Shown here: piece after piece, positions 1 to 7,397 of the stretch
Position numbering within the stretch: position 1 is the first letter of the stretch
Layout of the letters: every line of letters starts with the position of its first letter
Origin: Bacteroides gallinarum DSM 18171 = JCM 13658
Lineage (GTDB): Bacteria > Bacteroidota > Bacteroidia > Bacteroidales > Bacteroidaceae
Assembly: GCF_000374365.1 (NCBI RefSeq)
Contig: NZ_KB894157.1
Coordinates: 1-36,565, forward strand
Direction of reading: 5' to 3'
Length of the DNA: 36,565 nucleotides
Made by a program: the position numbers and the translations under genes
The notes under the pieces: generated by a model
Told to the model about the DNA's origin: nothing
The model's database searches: none
The model's input: only the letters and a program-made list of their open reading frames with translations

Positions 1-267
1 TATCACCAGTGCAAGCACAAGGATACCGCTCTGACAAGACTTGCCAGATGGTATGACGAGGTTGAAAAATCCGGTTTTCTTGCGTTCGGAAGGGTGGTAC
101 GTTCCATACAGACACATTATCTGGAAATCGTCAACTTTTTCGACAGGCGTTCCACCAATGCAGCTTCAGAATCGTTCAATGCCAAAATCAAGGAGTTCAG
201 AACACAGTTCAGAGGAGTAAAGGACAGGGCTTTCTTTCTCTTCAGACTAACAAATATTTATGCTTAA
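1..267 (+). CDS. C-terminal fragment of an ISL3-like transposase
   Basis: The reading frame is open from the first base and stops with TAA at 265-267, giving 88 residues without a start, so the gene is cut by the window edge. The segment TNAASESFNAKIKEF followed by FFLFRLTNIYA resembles the C-terminal end of DDE transposases of the ISL3 family, where an E-x-x-N-x-x-IK segment supplies the last catalytic Glu. It would catalyse cut-and-paste movement of the insertion sequence. It lies just upstream of the element's probable right end. The family assignment rests on recognition of this short C-terminal segment only; the DDE character is fairly secure, the exact family less so. Confidence 0.75.
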   Translation, partial: YHQCKHKDTALTRLARWYDEVEKSGFLAFGRVVRSIQTHYLEIVNFFDRRSTNAASESFNAKIKEFRTQFRGVKDRAFFLFRLTNIYA

Positions 268-273
268 TCTATG

Positions 274-333
274 AATCCCTCAGATTTTTACGTTGACCCG
301 ATTAATCCCTCAGGTTTTTATGTTGACCCGGTT
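274..333. repeat. Two tandem 30-bp repeats at the IS terminus
   Basis: Positions 274-303 and 304-333 are near-identical 30-mers beginning AATCCCTCAG and containing GTTGACCCG, differing at three positions, all transitions. Such doubled sequences next to a transposase stop are plausible transposase-binding sites or an inverted terminal repeat plus a copy. Confidence 0.75.
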
Positions 334-364
334 AAACCATAGCCAAATCAGAAGTCTTTAAAAA

Positions 365-402
365 CAAAAATCAGATAGAAATCTTGCGATAACTATCTGA
401 TT
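365..402 (-). terminator. Probable rho-independent terminator of the tRNA transcript
   Basis: On the minus strand a 9-bp perfect stem (ATCAGATAG with CTATCTGAT, + positions 370-378 and 393-401) is followed by a T run (A run at 365-369 on +). It lies directly downstream of tRNA-Gly. Confidence 0.65.
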
Positions 403-410
403 TTCAGAAG

Positions 411-483
411 AGCGGAAGACGGGACTCAAACCCGCGACCCTCAGCTTGGAAGGCTAATGCTCTATCAACTGAGCTACTTCCGC
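411..483 (-). tRNA. tRNA-Gly (anticodon TCC)
   Basis: The reverse complement folds as a 73-nt cloverleaf. The acceptor 5' strand GCGGAAG pairs with CTTCCGC, the D-arm reads AGCTCAGTTGATAGAGC, the anticodon stem TTAGC/GCTGA encloses loop CTTCCAA with anticodon TCC, and the T-arm holds GGGTTTGAGTCCC. It is second in a two-tRNA transcript after tRNA-Tyr (8-nt spacer). CCA is not encoded. Confidence 0.95.
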
Positions 484-491
484 AATTTCAG

Positions 492-574
492 TGGGCAAAG
501 ATGGATTCGAACCACCGAAGGCGTAAGCCAGCAGATTTACAGTCTGCCCCATTTGGCCACTCTGGTATTTGCCC
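492..574 (-). tRNA. tRNA-Tyr (anticodon GTA)
   Basis: The reverse complement gives an 83-nt class II tRNA with acceptor GGGCAAA/TTTGCCC, anticodon loop ACTGTAAAT containing GTA, a long variable arm (CTGGCTTACGCCTTC region) and T-arm GGTTCGAATCC. The long variable arm with GTA fits bacterial tRNA-Tyr. It is first in the transcript, ahead of tRNA-Gly. Confidence 0.95.
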
Positions 575-625
575 TTCCTGCTCTTGAAGAAACTTAGTGA
601 CATACTTTGTTTCTCAATTGCGGTG

Positions 626-660
626 CAAAGATACGACTATTTTTGTAAACTCCAAGCAAA
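626..660 (-). promoter_or_regulatory. Bacteroidetes-type promoter for the tRNA pair
   Basis: On the minus strand TATCTTTG (rc of 626-633) matches the -7 consensus TAnnTTTG. A -33-like element lies upstream, either CTTG at 653-656 (19-nt spacing) or TTTG at 657-660 (23 nt). The start site would fall about 45 nt before tRNA-Tyr. The promoter overlaps the 3' end of ribH. Confidence 0.6.
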
Positions 661-1131
661 ATCTATCATTTTTATTGCAGTAATTGCACATTCGTCGCCT
701 TTGTTTCCTAACCTGCCGCCTGCGCGCTCCTCGGCCTGCTCCATTGTATTGGTAGTAATTAATCCGTAAATTACTGGGACATCGCCACTTGCGTTCAGTT
801 GGGTAATTCCTTGCGTTGCACCCATGCAGACGTAGTCGAAATGCGGCGTATCTCCGCGAACTACGCAACCGATAGCGATTACCGCATCGACCTCGCTGTA
901 TTCTATGATTTGATTGGCACCGAAAGTAAGTTCGAAACTACCGGGTACGGTTTTTACCATGATGTTTTCATCTTTTGCACCGTGTTTTTTTAACGTATCG
1001 ATAGCGCCTTTTAAAAGGGCGCCGGTAATATTGTAATTCCATTCGGATACTACGATGCCGAATTTCATATTCTCTGCACTGGGAACCGAATTGAAATCAT
1101 AATCCGAAAGGTTGTGATAAGCTGTAGCCAT
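637..1131 (-). CDS. ribH: 6,7-dimethyl-8-ribityllumazine synthase
   Basis: A 164-residue protein with the full lumazine synthase pattern. It should condense 5-amino-6-ribitylamino-uracil with 3,4-dihydroxy-2-butanone-4-phosphate, the penultimate step of riboflavin synthesis, in the cytoplasm, usually as a large oligomer. Visible signatures are VSEWNYNIT near residue 29 (substrate loop), VPGSFELTFGANQI around 62-75, IAIGCVVRGDTPHFDYV (catalytic His in the GDTPHFDYV segment) and GLITTNTMEQAEERAGG near the C-terminus. Length is normal for the family. It sits downstream of the TPR gene on the same strand, but a large hairpin separates them, so it may be transcribed alone. No other rib genes are in the window. 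Confidence 0.96.
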   Translation of the reverse strand: MATAYHNLSDYDFNSVPSAENMKFGIVVSEWNYNITGALLKGAIDTLKKHGAKDENIMVKTVPGSFELTFGANQIIEYSEVDAVIAIGCVVRGDTPHFDYVCMGATQGITQLNASGDVPVIYGLITTNTMEQAEERAGGRLGNKGDECAITAIKMIDFAWSLQK

Positions 1132-1184
1132 GATAATTGAAAATTAGGAGTTAAAAATTAGGGAAATAGGTGAGGTAAAAAAGA

Positions 1185-1246
1185 GGGCACGGATTACACG
1201 GCACTCACGGTTCTGACTTCCGTGTATATTCGTGTAATCCGTGCCC
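1185..1246 (-). terminator. Large perfect palindrome, likely terminator after the TPR gene
   Basis: A 16-bp perfect inverted repeat, GGGCACGGATTACACG at 1185-1200 and its complement at 1231-1246, encloses a 30-nt loop containing a second stem CACGG/CCGTG (1206-1210, 1220-1224). It lies between TPR gene end (1274) and ribH start (1131). ACACGGATTACACGG-like words are a frequent intergenic motif in Bacteroides, so it may be a dispersed repeat as well as a terminator; the T run is poor. Confidence 0.55.
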
Positions 1247-1273
1247 GAAATATCTTATTATATAAGGTGTAAA

Positions 1274-1957
1274 TTACTTCTTCAACAGTTTGGCTTGCTC
1301 GATGTATTTGTCGATATCCATAGCCTGGTATGAGCGGAAATATTTATCCTTAATGGAAGTATAGGCTTTGATAGCATCATCGTACTTGCCCTGCTTTACC
1401 AGGATTTCCCCGGCCTGTTTCAAGTAGATAGGGCTGAGGGTATTGTTGTCGGCTTCGTCGGCAGCTTTCAGCAACATGGAAGATGCCTTGTCGAGCTGGC
1501 CGAGCTGGGCATAGCAGTTACCCATAGCGCCTTTCATGGCGGGAGCTACCATTTGGTCGTCTCCGTCGAAGCTATCCAGCACTTTTACGGCTTCATCGAA
1601 TTTGCCGAGGTGCGCATAGCAAAGACCGGCATATGCCTTGGCAAGGTTGGCGGCATCCGTACCGCTGTATTGGTCAGCTATCTTGATGAAACCTGCATAA
1701 CCGATGCTGTCACCGTTCAGGGCTTCGGCAAAAGCGTCGGCCTCGAAATATTCCTGTCCTTTGAAAAGGGCTGCCTGCGCTTTTTCTTCACGGGGTTCCG
1801 CATAGAGGTTCTTGTACATTACTATACCTGCTATAACGATGATTACAGCCAGGATAGCACCGATAATTGCCTTTTTGTTCTTGATGAGAAATGCCTCCGA
1901 TTGTGTAAGTGCGTCTTCCACGTTTAAGGCGTCGTTCGTCTTTTTTTGTTCTGCCAT
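1274..1957 (-). CDS. Membrane-anchored tetratricopeptide-repeat protein (YfgM-like architecture)
   Basis: This 227-residue protein has a short charged N-terminus, one hydrophobic segment at about residues 33-50 (AIIGAILAVIIVIAGIVMY) and a periplasmic-type region made of helical TPR units such as AAPAMKGAMGNCYAQLGQLDKA-like and YLKQAGEILVKQGKYDDAIK-like stretches. This single-pass-plus-TPR layout resembles YfgM-type proteins that associate with the Sec machinery or envelope chaperones; that role is inference. It has no clear enzymatic motif. It is transcribed divergently from recF, with a promoter-like element about 50 nt upstream. Confidence 0.8.
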   Translation of the reverse strand: MAEQKKTNDALNVEDALTQSEAFLIKNKKAIIGAILAVIIVIAGIVMYKNLYAEPREEKAQAALFKGQEYFEADAFAEALNGDSIGYAGFIKIADQYSGTDAANLAKAYAGLCYAHLGKFDEAVKVLDSFDGDDQMVAPAMKGAMGNCYAQLGQLDKASSMLLKAADEADNNTLSPIYLKQAGEILVKQGKYDDAIKAYTSIKDKYFRSYQAMDIDKYIEQAKLLKK

Positions 1958-2006
1958 TTTTTATATATTCTTTTTGTTATTATTCATTAATAGCTAATTC
2001 GACCCG

Positions 2007-2014
2007 CAAAAGTA
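2007..2014 (-). promoter_or_regulatory. -7 element for the TPR gene
   Basis: CAAAAGTA on + reads TACTTTTG on the minus strand, matching TAnnTTTG, 50 nt upstream of the TPR start. No clear TTTG at -33 is seen. It is part of the 324-bp divergent TPR/recF spacer, otherwise without a supported gene. Confidence 0.45.
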
Positions 2015-2244
2015 AGTTTTTTATAGCTATCAACGAAATTTAGCGGCATCTTTTTTTATTTTACATCCCAAAACCGCAAAATTATCCTGCTTTGCATTAT
2101 CTTTATTGAAAAAACGGAGATAAGCTGCACTTCGGCATAAAACATGAGCGGGTTCATTTTATCCTGCTCACGGTTTAAATAAATTCTTCACGCTTGTAAG
2201 AGTAAACAAGTTTCCTCTGAACTCACTTAATCGGAATTTTGCAT

Positions 2245-2252
2245 TATCTTTG
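2245..2252 (+). promoter_or_regulatory. -7 element for recF
   Basis: TATCTTTG matches TAnnTTTG exactly and lies 30 nt upstream of the recF ATG. The same word stretch TTGCATTATCTTT also occurs about 147 nt upstream (near 2092-2104), a possible second weaker promoter. No clear -33 TTTG at the right distance. Confidence 0.5.
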
Positions 2253-2281
2253 TCAGTTGAAAAGCAAAGAGAAGCCGTTAT

Positions 2282-3418
2282 ATGATACTGAAACGTATAT
2301 CCATACTCAATTATAAGAATCTGGAGCAAGTGGAACTCGCTTTCTCCCCGAAGCTGAATACCTTTTTCGGGCAGAACGGAATGGGAAAGACGAATTTGCT
2401 GGATGCCGTTTATTTCCTGTCTTTCTGCAAGAGCGCGGGCAATCCTATCGACTCGCAGAATATAAGGCATGATGCGGATTTCTTTGTTATCCAGGGCTTC
2501 TACGAGGCTGCCGACGGTACGCCTGAAGAAATTTACTGCGGCATGAAACGCCGGCAGAAGAAGCAGTTCAAACGGAACAAGAAAGAGTACACCCGTTTGT
2601 CCGACCACATCGGTTTTTTGCCGCTGGTAATGGTGTCTCCTGCCGATTCTGCGCTGATAAACGGAGGCAGTGACGAGCGCCGCCGTTTTATGGATGTGGT
2701 GATTTCGCAGTACGACAAGGAATACCTGGACGCACTGATTCGCTACAATAAAGCATTGGCACAGCGGAATACACTGCTTAAAAATGAGGAGCCGGTAGAA
2801 GAAGAACTTTTCCTGGTGTGGGAGGAGATGATGGCACAGACCGGTGAAGTGGTGTTCCGCAAGCGGGAGGAGTTTATCAAAGAGTTCATCCCGATTTTCC
2901 AGTCTTTCTATTCGTTCATTTCGCAGGACAAGGAGCGGGTGGGGCTGGCTTATGATTCGCATGCCCGTGGCGCATCTTTGCTGGAAGTGCTGAGGGAGAG
3001 CCGCGTGCGCGACCGGATTATGGGATTTTCCCTGCGCGGCGTGCATAAGGACGAGCTGAACATGCTGTTGGGCGATTTCCCTATCAAGCGGGAAGGTTCG
3101 CAGGGGCAGAACAAAACATACCTGGTAGCTTTGAAGCTGGCACAGTTCGACTTCCTGAAACGGACAGGGACTACGGTTCCGCTGTTGCTGCTCGACGATA
3201 TTTTCGATAAGCTGGACGCCTCGCGTGTAGAGCAGATTATCAAACTCGTGGCGGGCGACAGCTTCGGGCAAATCTTTATTACGGATACCAACCGCGAGCA
3301 TTTAGACCGCATCCTGCACAAAGTAGGCAGCGATTACAAGATGTTCCGCGTAGAGCAGGGAGCTGTTTCAGAAATGGAGGAGAACCGGGTATCGGCCGGT
3401 GAGGAGGAGGAAGCATGA
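2282..3418 (+). CDS. recF: DNA replication and repair protein RecF
   Basis: A 378-residue SMC-like ATPase that binds single-strand gaps in DNA and helps RecO/RecR load RecA. Walker A is GQNGMGKT at residues 30-37, the ABC-type signature region is GSQGQNKTYLVALKLAQF, and Walker B is LLLLDDIFDKLD near residue 300. The N-terminus MILKRISILNYKNL fits RecF, which begins right at the ATPase fold. Length is typical. The stop overlaps the ATG of the next gene (ATGA at 3415-3418), so they are translationally coupled. In many Bacteroidetes recF sits next to a TPR gene and a DUF721 gene, as here. Confidence 0.97.
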   Translation: MILKRISILNYKNLEQVELAFSPKLNTFFGQNGMGKTNLLDAVYFLSFCKSAGNPIDSQNIRHDADFFVIQGFYEAADGTPEEIYCGMKRRQKKQFKRNKKEYTRLSDHIGFLPLVMVSPADSALINGGSDERRRFMDVVISQYDKEYLDALIRYNKALAQRNTLLKNEEPVEEELFLVWEEMMAQTGEVVFRKREEFIKEFIPIFQSFYSFISQDKERVGLAYDSHARGASLLEVLRESRVRDRIMGFSLRGVHKDELNMLLGDFPIKREGSQGQNKTYLVALKLAQFDFLKRTGTTVPLLLLDDIFDKLDASRVEQIIKLVAGDSFGQIFITDTNREHLDRILHKVGSDYKMFRVEQGAVSEMEENRVSAGEEEEA

Positions 3419-3705
3419 AAAGGAACGATGCAGAACAGATAGGCAAGCTGATACGGAATTTCCTCCGGCAGGAGAGCTTGGAATCGCCGCTGAACGAACG
3501 GCGGCTTATCAGTTCGTGGGCCGAAGTCTTAGGCCCGACCATTGCCTCCTATACCCGCGAACTTTACATCAAGAACCAGGTGTTGTATGTGCACCTCACC
3601 TCTGCCGCTCTCCGCCAGGAACTGATGATGGGGCGGGAGTTGCTGGTACGCAACCTGAACCGGCACGTGGGGGCGCAGGTGATTACCAGTATCATATTCC
3701 GGTGA
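3415..3705 (+). CDS. DUF721 family protein (DciA-like)
   Basis: A 96-residue protein with the compact DUF721 pattern: an N-terminal helix (IGKLIRNFLRQESLESPL), a central W (LISSWAEVLGPTIASYT), then YIKNQVLYVHLTSAALRQEL, typical of the KH-like fold. DUF721 members in other bacteria (DciA) help load the replicative helicase DnaB; whether this short version does so is inference. It overlaps recF by four bases, supporting a shared role in replication or repair. It is convergent with the PHP phosphatase gene, 47 nt away. Confidence 0.85.
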   Translation: MKRNDAEQIGKLIRNFLRQESLESPLNERRLISSWAEVLGPTIASYTRELYIKNQVLYVHLTSAALRQELMMGRELLVRNLNRHVGAQVITSIIFR

Positions 3706-3752
3706 CAGGTGTGCGTTTCCACTCCACCTTGTTTCGGTATATCATCCCTGCT

Positions 3753-4538
3753 TCAGCGTATCATCCTTAGCGTGTCCGTTGTCTTAATCCTCAATTCCTT
3801 CAGCTCCCGTACGGCATGTTCGTAATATACGGGATTTTCCAAATCCTTGTTGTTGTGCGCATCCATTCCGATAATGGCGGTGCAACCCTCGTTGGCGGCA
3901 ATGCGCCAGAATTCAGGACAGGGATAGGTCGTCAGCCCGTGCGCCTCGTTGTAGGCGACATAGCCTATGTTATACTCCAACGGGATGCCGAGGCGTGCTG
4001 CAGCCCGGCAGATGTGGCGGCTGATTGCGGCACAGTGGCGGTCGAATGCGGGATAGGAGCGCATAAACAAATCGGGGTGGGCAAGGCAACTGTACAATCC
4101 GCTTTCCATTCCTTCGACAGCACTTTCTTCGTACAGGTCGAGCATATCCCGGTTGTTCGTGTGGTGGCCGAAGTAGGGGAATTTCTCGTCCGTATGGAAA
4201 TGGTGGTTGCCGAAGATGATATAATCCAACCGGTATTGCTTGATTTGCTCTTTCAGCCAGGGAAGGTAGTCCGGGAAATATTCGCATTCCAGTCCTATCT
4301 TTATCCGGATTTGTTCCCGGTACTTTTCCCGCAGGTGTTGCAGGCTTTCCACATAGTCAGGCAACTCTCCGGGTAGCATGCGCATATCGGCTACATAATC
4401 GGTACGGTATTTCCAGGGAGTGTGGTCTGAGAAACCGAGCACCTGAAAGCCTCCTTCGATAGCGCTGAGAACGTATTCCTCATCGCTTCCTACGGCATGC
4501 ATGCAACGTGTGGTGTGGGTATGGTAATTGGTTTTCAT
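3753..4538 (-). CDS. PHP-family phosphatase, histidinol-phosphatase type (HisK-like)
   Basis: A 261-residue PHP-domain phosphoesterase. Metal-binding motifs are visible: NYHTHTTRC at the N-terminus, GFSDHTPW near 35-42, GLECEYFPDY around 101-110, FGNHHFH, LAHPDLF and the C-terminal GMDAHN. This set matches class III (PHP) histidinol-phosphatases, which remove phosphate from L-histidinol phosphate in histidine synthesis; other sugar-phosphate substrates are possible because it is not with his genes. It overlaps the 5-formyl-THF cyclo-ligase gene by four bases and is last in the operon. Confidence 0.85.
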   Translation of the reverse strand: MKTNYHTHTTRCMHAVGSDEEYVLSAIEGGFQVLGFSDHTPWKYRTDYVADMRMLPGELPDYVESLQHLREKYREQIRIKIGLECEYFPDYLPWLKEQIKQYRLDYIIFGNHHFHTDEKFPYFGHHTNNRDMLDLYEESAVEGMESGLYSCLAHPDLFMRSYPAFDRHCAAISRHICRAAARLGIPLEYNIGYVAYNEAHGLTTYPCPEFWRIAANEGCTAIIGMDAHNNKDLENPVYYEHAVRELKELRIKTTDTLRMIR

Positions 4539-5080
4539 TGTTGTGTTATGATTTCATCCATACGGATGTCGAACGGCTCCGCAGGGATTTCTTCTACGAT
4601 TTGGAACGGAAAGCAGATACCGGCTTTGTAGGCGGCAGGTATGCGGGGCAGCAGGCGGTCGTAATATCCCTTGCCCCTTCCCAGGCGGTTCCCGTTGCGG
4701 TCGAAAGCTACGCCGGGTACGGCGATAAAGTCTATCGCGGCATAGTCGGTGAACAACGCTCCGGTAGGCTCTCCGATACCGTATGCTCCGACGGCGAGGT
4801 CGGCAGGGTTTGTATAGACGCGAAGTTCCAGGTCGTTGCCTGCCACGACGGGCAGCAATATCCGTTTCTTCGTACTCCATTTCCCGATAAAGTCGTGCGT
4901 ATCTACCTCATCCGGTAATGAATGGTATAGCAGGACAGTGTTTGCCGCCCTGAAAGCCGGATGTGCTTCGAGGGCGGCAAGTATCTCAGCAGACTGCGAC
5001 CGGTGCGCAGCGGTAGATTTGTGCAGGTTCTTCAACGAAGCCATACGCCTGCGCAGTTCTTTTTTCGTTTCCATTGTCAT
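4535..5080 (-). CDS. 5-formyltetrahydrofolate cyclo-ligase
   Basis: A 181-residue enzyme that uses ATP to turn 5-formyl-THF into 5,10-methenyl-THF, recovering this folate storage form. Typical features are the basic N-terminal helix (KKELRRRMASLKNLH), LLYHSLPDEVDT, GAYGIGEPTG and the nucleotide-binding LGRGKGYYDRLLPR. The start at 5080 is chosen because AGGAGG lies just upstream; a second ATG two codons later is possible. The start lies inside the 3' end of the S41 peptidase gene, giving a 95-nt out-of-frame overlap, and the 3' end overlaps the PHP gene by four bases, so the three genes are tightly coupled. Confidence 0.94.
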   Translation of the reverse strand: MTMETKKELRRRMASLKNLHKSTAAHRSQSAEILAALEAHPAFRAANTVLLYHSLPDEVDTHDFIGKWSTKKRILLPVVAGNDLELRVYTNPADLAVGAYGIGEPTGALFTDYAAIDFIAVPGVAFDRNGNRLGRGKGYYDRLLPRIPAAYKAGICFPFQIVEEIPAEPFDIRMDEIITQQ

Positions 5081-6728
5081 TATCCTCCTCTTGGCCGGGC
5101 TGCAGCGGAGCTTTGGGGAATGCCTCGCCGCGTTCCAGGATTTCCAGCGCTTTCTTTACGGTGGCGTCGCTCTCGTTGGCATACCGGATATAGGCTTCCT
5201 TGCCTAATGTGTTGTAGATGATATTGCTGTAGAGATTCCGTTCAAGCAACTTGTAGGAGCGGTGTATCAGCAGGTTGCGCCTTTTTACGCCTTTGGAGTC
5301 GGCAAAGCGTATAAACTGCTCTACGATACCCTGGTGGCGCAGGTATTTCAGTAAATCCTGCTCATTGCCGAATTCGCCCAGCTTGGCACGGTTGCGGTCG
5401 GTGTATTGGAAGCTGAACTGTATAATCAGCCCTTTGTTGCCCACTTCTATCAGGTAAGAGGATACACCGGTCGTATCTTGCGGTACGAATACATCGGGCA
5501 TGATGCCGCCGCCGCCGTAAACGGGACGCCCCAGTGCGGTGGAGTAGCGCAGGCTTTCATCGAGCTTGATACTGTCTTTGGAGAAAAACTCTCCGTGTTC
5601 GTAACGCGTCAGCCAATCCATTTCGTATTTGGAATCCTTTCCGCTTTCATAGGGGCGCTGGATGCAACGTCCCGACGGAGTGTAATAGCGGGCGATAGTC
5701 AGGCGGATAGCAGAGCCGTCGCTGAAGTCGATAGGTTGCTGTACCAGCCCCTTGCCGAAGGAACGGCGTCCTACGATTGTTCCGCGGTCGTTGTCCTGGA
5801 TAGCGCCCGCGAAGATTTCGCTGGCAGAGGCGGAACCTTCATCCACCAATACCACGAGCGGCGTTTTCTGGCAACTGCCCGTGCCGTTGGCATATTCTTC
5901 CATACGGGGATATTTGCGTCCCTGGGTATATACGATAAGCTTCCCTTCGGGCAGGAACTCGTTGACCATACGTGTTGCCGCTTCCATATAACCGCCGGTA
6001 TTGCCGCGCAGGTCGATGATGAAACCTTTGCATTTCTGGTGGCTCAACTGTGCAATGGCGTTCAGCAGTTCTACGTGCGAGGTACGCCCGAACTTGCTCA
6101 CTTGTATGTAGCCGAAGTCGTCATTGAGCATATAGGCGGCATCGATTGTGTTCTGGGGGATGTCGCCACGTGTAATGGTGAAGTCGAGCAATTCTTTCTC
6201 GGTAGCGCGTTTTATCCCTAATTTCACTTGTGTACCTTTAGGACCTTTCAGGTTGCGCATGGCTTTTTCATTCGTCAGCCCCTTACCCACGAACAGGCTG
6301 TCGTTCACCATGACGATGCGGTCGCCCGCCATAAGCCCCACTTTCTCGGAAGGACCGCCCTGGATAACGCTGTTTACATGTATGGTATCCTCCTGTATGG
6401 TAAACTGGATACCGATGCCGCTGAAGCTGCCTTCCAGTTCGGAATTGACTTCTTCCAGCTTTTGTGCGGGGATGTAGGTGGAGTGGGGGTCGAGCTCTGC
6501 CAAAATCTGCGGCATGGCTTTCTCTACCAGGTCGGTCATATCGACACTGTCCACATACTGGTCGTCTACAACTCGTAACAAGGCATTCAGCTTGTTGGAC
6601 GACCCGTTGATGATACCCAAACGGTTTCCTGCGAAATGCCTGGCATAAAACGTTCCGATAAGGATACCCGCCACTACGCTGATTGCTATAATGAGCGGGG
6701 TAAAGCGGGAGGAGTTCTTTGTACCCAT
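4986..6728 (-). CDS. S41 family C-terminal processing peptidase (CtpA-like)
   Basis: A 580-residue serine protease. An uncleaved or signal-anchor hydrophobic segment at about residues 11-27 (PLIIAISVVAGILIGTF) puts it in the periplasm. Then comes a PDZ domain (around 90-180, with FSGIGIQF and VGLMAGDRIVMVND) and the S41 core with the serine in DEGSASASEIFAGA and lysine in GRRSFGKGLVQ. The family trims C-termini of envelope proteins. The C-terminal 32 residues are read through the start of the cyclo-ligase gene and look unlike a conserved domain, so the ancestral stop was probably earlier. The upstream 217 bp holds degenerate repeats and no clear promoter. Confidence 0.93.
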   Translation of the reverse strand: MGTKNSSRFTPLIIAISVVAGILIGTFYARHFAGNRLGIINGSSNKLNALLRVVDDQYVDSVDMTDLVEKAMPQILAELDPHSTYIPAQKLEEVNSELEGSFSGIGIQFTIQEDTIHVNSVIQGGPSEKVGLMAGDRIVMVNDSLFVGKGLTNEKAMRNLKGPKGTQVKLGIKRATEKELLDFTITRGDIPQNTIDAAYMLNDDFGYIQVSKFGRTSHVELLNAIAQLSHQKCKGFIIDLRGNTGGYMEAATRMVNEFLPEGKLIVYTQGRKYPRMEEYANGTGSCQKTPLVVLVDEGSASASEIFAGAIQDNDRGTIVGRRSFGKGLVQQPIDFSDGSAIRLTIARYYTPSGRCIQRPYESGKDSKYEMDWLTRYEHGEFFSKDSIKLDESLRYSTALGRPVYGGGGIMPDVFVPQDTTGVSSYLIEVGNKGLIIQFSFQYTDRNRAKLGEFGNEQDLLKYLRHQGIVEQFIRFADSKGVKRRNLLIHRSYKLLERNLYSNIIYNTLGKEAYIRYANESDATVKKALEILERGEAFPKAPLQPGQEEDNDNGNEKRTAQAYGFVEEPAQIYRCAPVAVC

Positions 6729-6786
6729 AATGATATGTACTATTTTACGATTTACTATATTGCTATTCGGTTGTGCACAGAGCTGT

Positions 6787-6955
6787 TAATTTCCGATTTC
6801 CGATTCTTGATTTTCGACTTTCGATTCCCTGTTCCCGGTTTTGATTCTCGACTCCGGACTTTCGATTCTCTGTTTTCAACTTTCAATTCTCAATTCTCGG
6901 TTCTCGGCTTTTAATCTTCGATTCTCAACTCTTAATTCTCGACTCTCAATTCTCG
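6787..6955. repeat. Degenerate short-period repeat (TTCTCAATTCTCGA-like)
   Basis: About 170 bp consists of imperfect copies of a 6-7 nt word such as TTCTCAA, TTCTCGA, TTTCGAT and their doublets (for example TTCAATTCTCAATTCTCGG). It fills the spacer between the dCMP-deaminase-like gene and the S41 gene and reaches into the last codons and stop of the former. The bases are strongly skewed: C/T and A on the + strand. Confidence 0.75.
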
Positions 6956-7383
6956 GCTGAAACGAATATCACCTCGATACCTGCCCGTCTCAGCAGCTCG
7001 ATACCGTCTTCCAGGCGGTATTTCTCGGAATATACGACCCGCTTGATACCCGCCTGGATAATGAGCTTGGCACATTCTATGCAAGGGGACGCTGTGACAT
7101 ACATCGTAGCGCCGTTGCTGCTGTTGTTGGAGCGGGCTATCTTGGTAATGGCATTGGCTTCTGCGTGGAGCACATAAGGCTTGGTAACATTGTTCTCGTC
7201 CTCGCATACATTCTCGAAACCAGAAGGCGTGCCGTTGTAACCGTCCGATATAATCATTTTGTCCTTGACGATAAGCGCACCTACCTGGCGGCGCCGGCAA
7301 TATGAGTTCTCCGCCCATATGCTTGCCATGCGTATATAGCGTTTGTCTAATGCCTCTTGTTTGTTTTTCATTGTATCGTCCAT
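6946..7383 (-). CDS. dCMP deaminase family protein
   Basis: A 145-residue zinc-dependent cytidine/deoxycytidylate deaminase fold protein. The zinc motif is complete: HAE at residues 73-75 (VLHAEANAI) and PCIEC with Cys101 and Cys104. An additional Cys/His-rich insertion (SYCRRRQVGA, NVCEDENN) matches the ComEB/dCMP deaminase group. It probably deaminates dCMP to dUMP for dTTP synthesis. The last residues (AEN) and the TGA lie inside the degenerate repeat that follows. It is 14 nt downstream of the lipoprotein gene on the same strand. The start might be Met5 instead of Met1. Confidence 0.9.
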   Translation of the reverse strand: MDDTMKNKQEALDKRYIRMASIWAENSYCRRRQVGALIVKDKMIISDGYNGTPSGFENVCEDENNVTKPYVLHAEANAITKIARSNNSSNGATMYVTASPCIECAKLIIQAGIKRVVYSEKYRLEDGIELLRRAGIEVIFVSAEN

Positions 7384-7397
7384 ATCTTTAGCTGTAT

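Larger units (their letters stand above)
1..333 (+). mobile_element. Right-hand part of an insertion sequence (ISL3-like), cut by window edge
   Basis: A transposase 3' end (stop at 267) is followed within seven bases by a tandem pair of 30-bp sequences that looks like an IS terminus. The left end and most of the element are outside the window. The true outer boundary may be after the first or the second repeat copy; no target-site duplication can be tested without the other end. Confidence 0.6.

Noticed and set aside
2168..3301. 377-residue minus-strand open frame opposite recF
   Set aside because: It is the shadow of recF, which has full ATPase motifs, a promoter and coupling; the shadow protein is Gln/His/Leu-rich without any domain.
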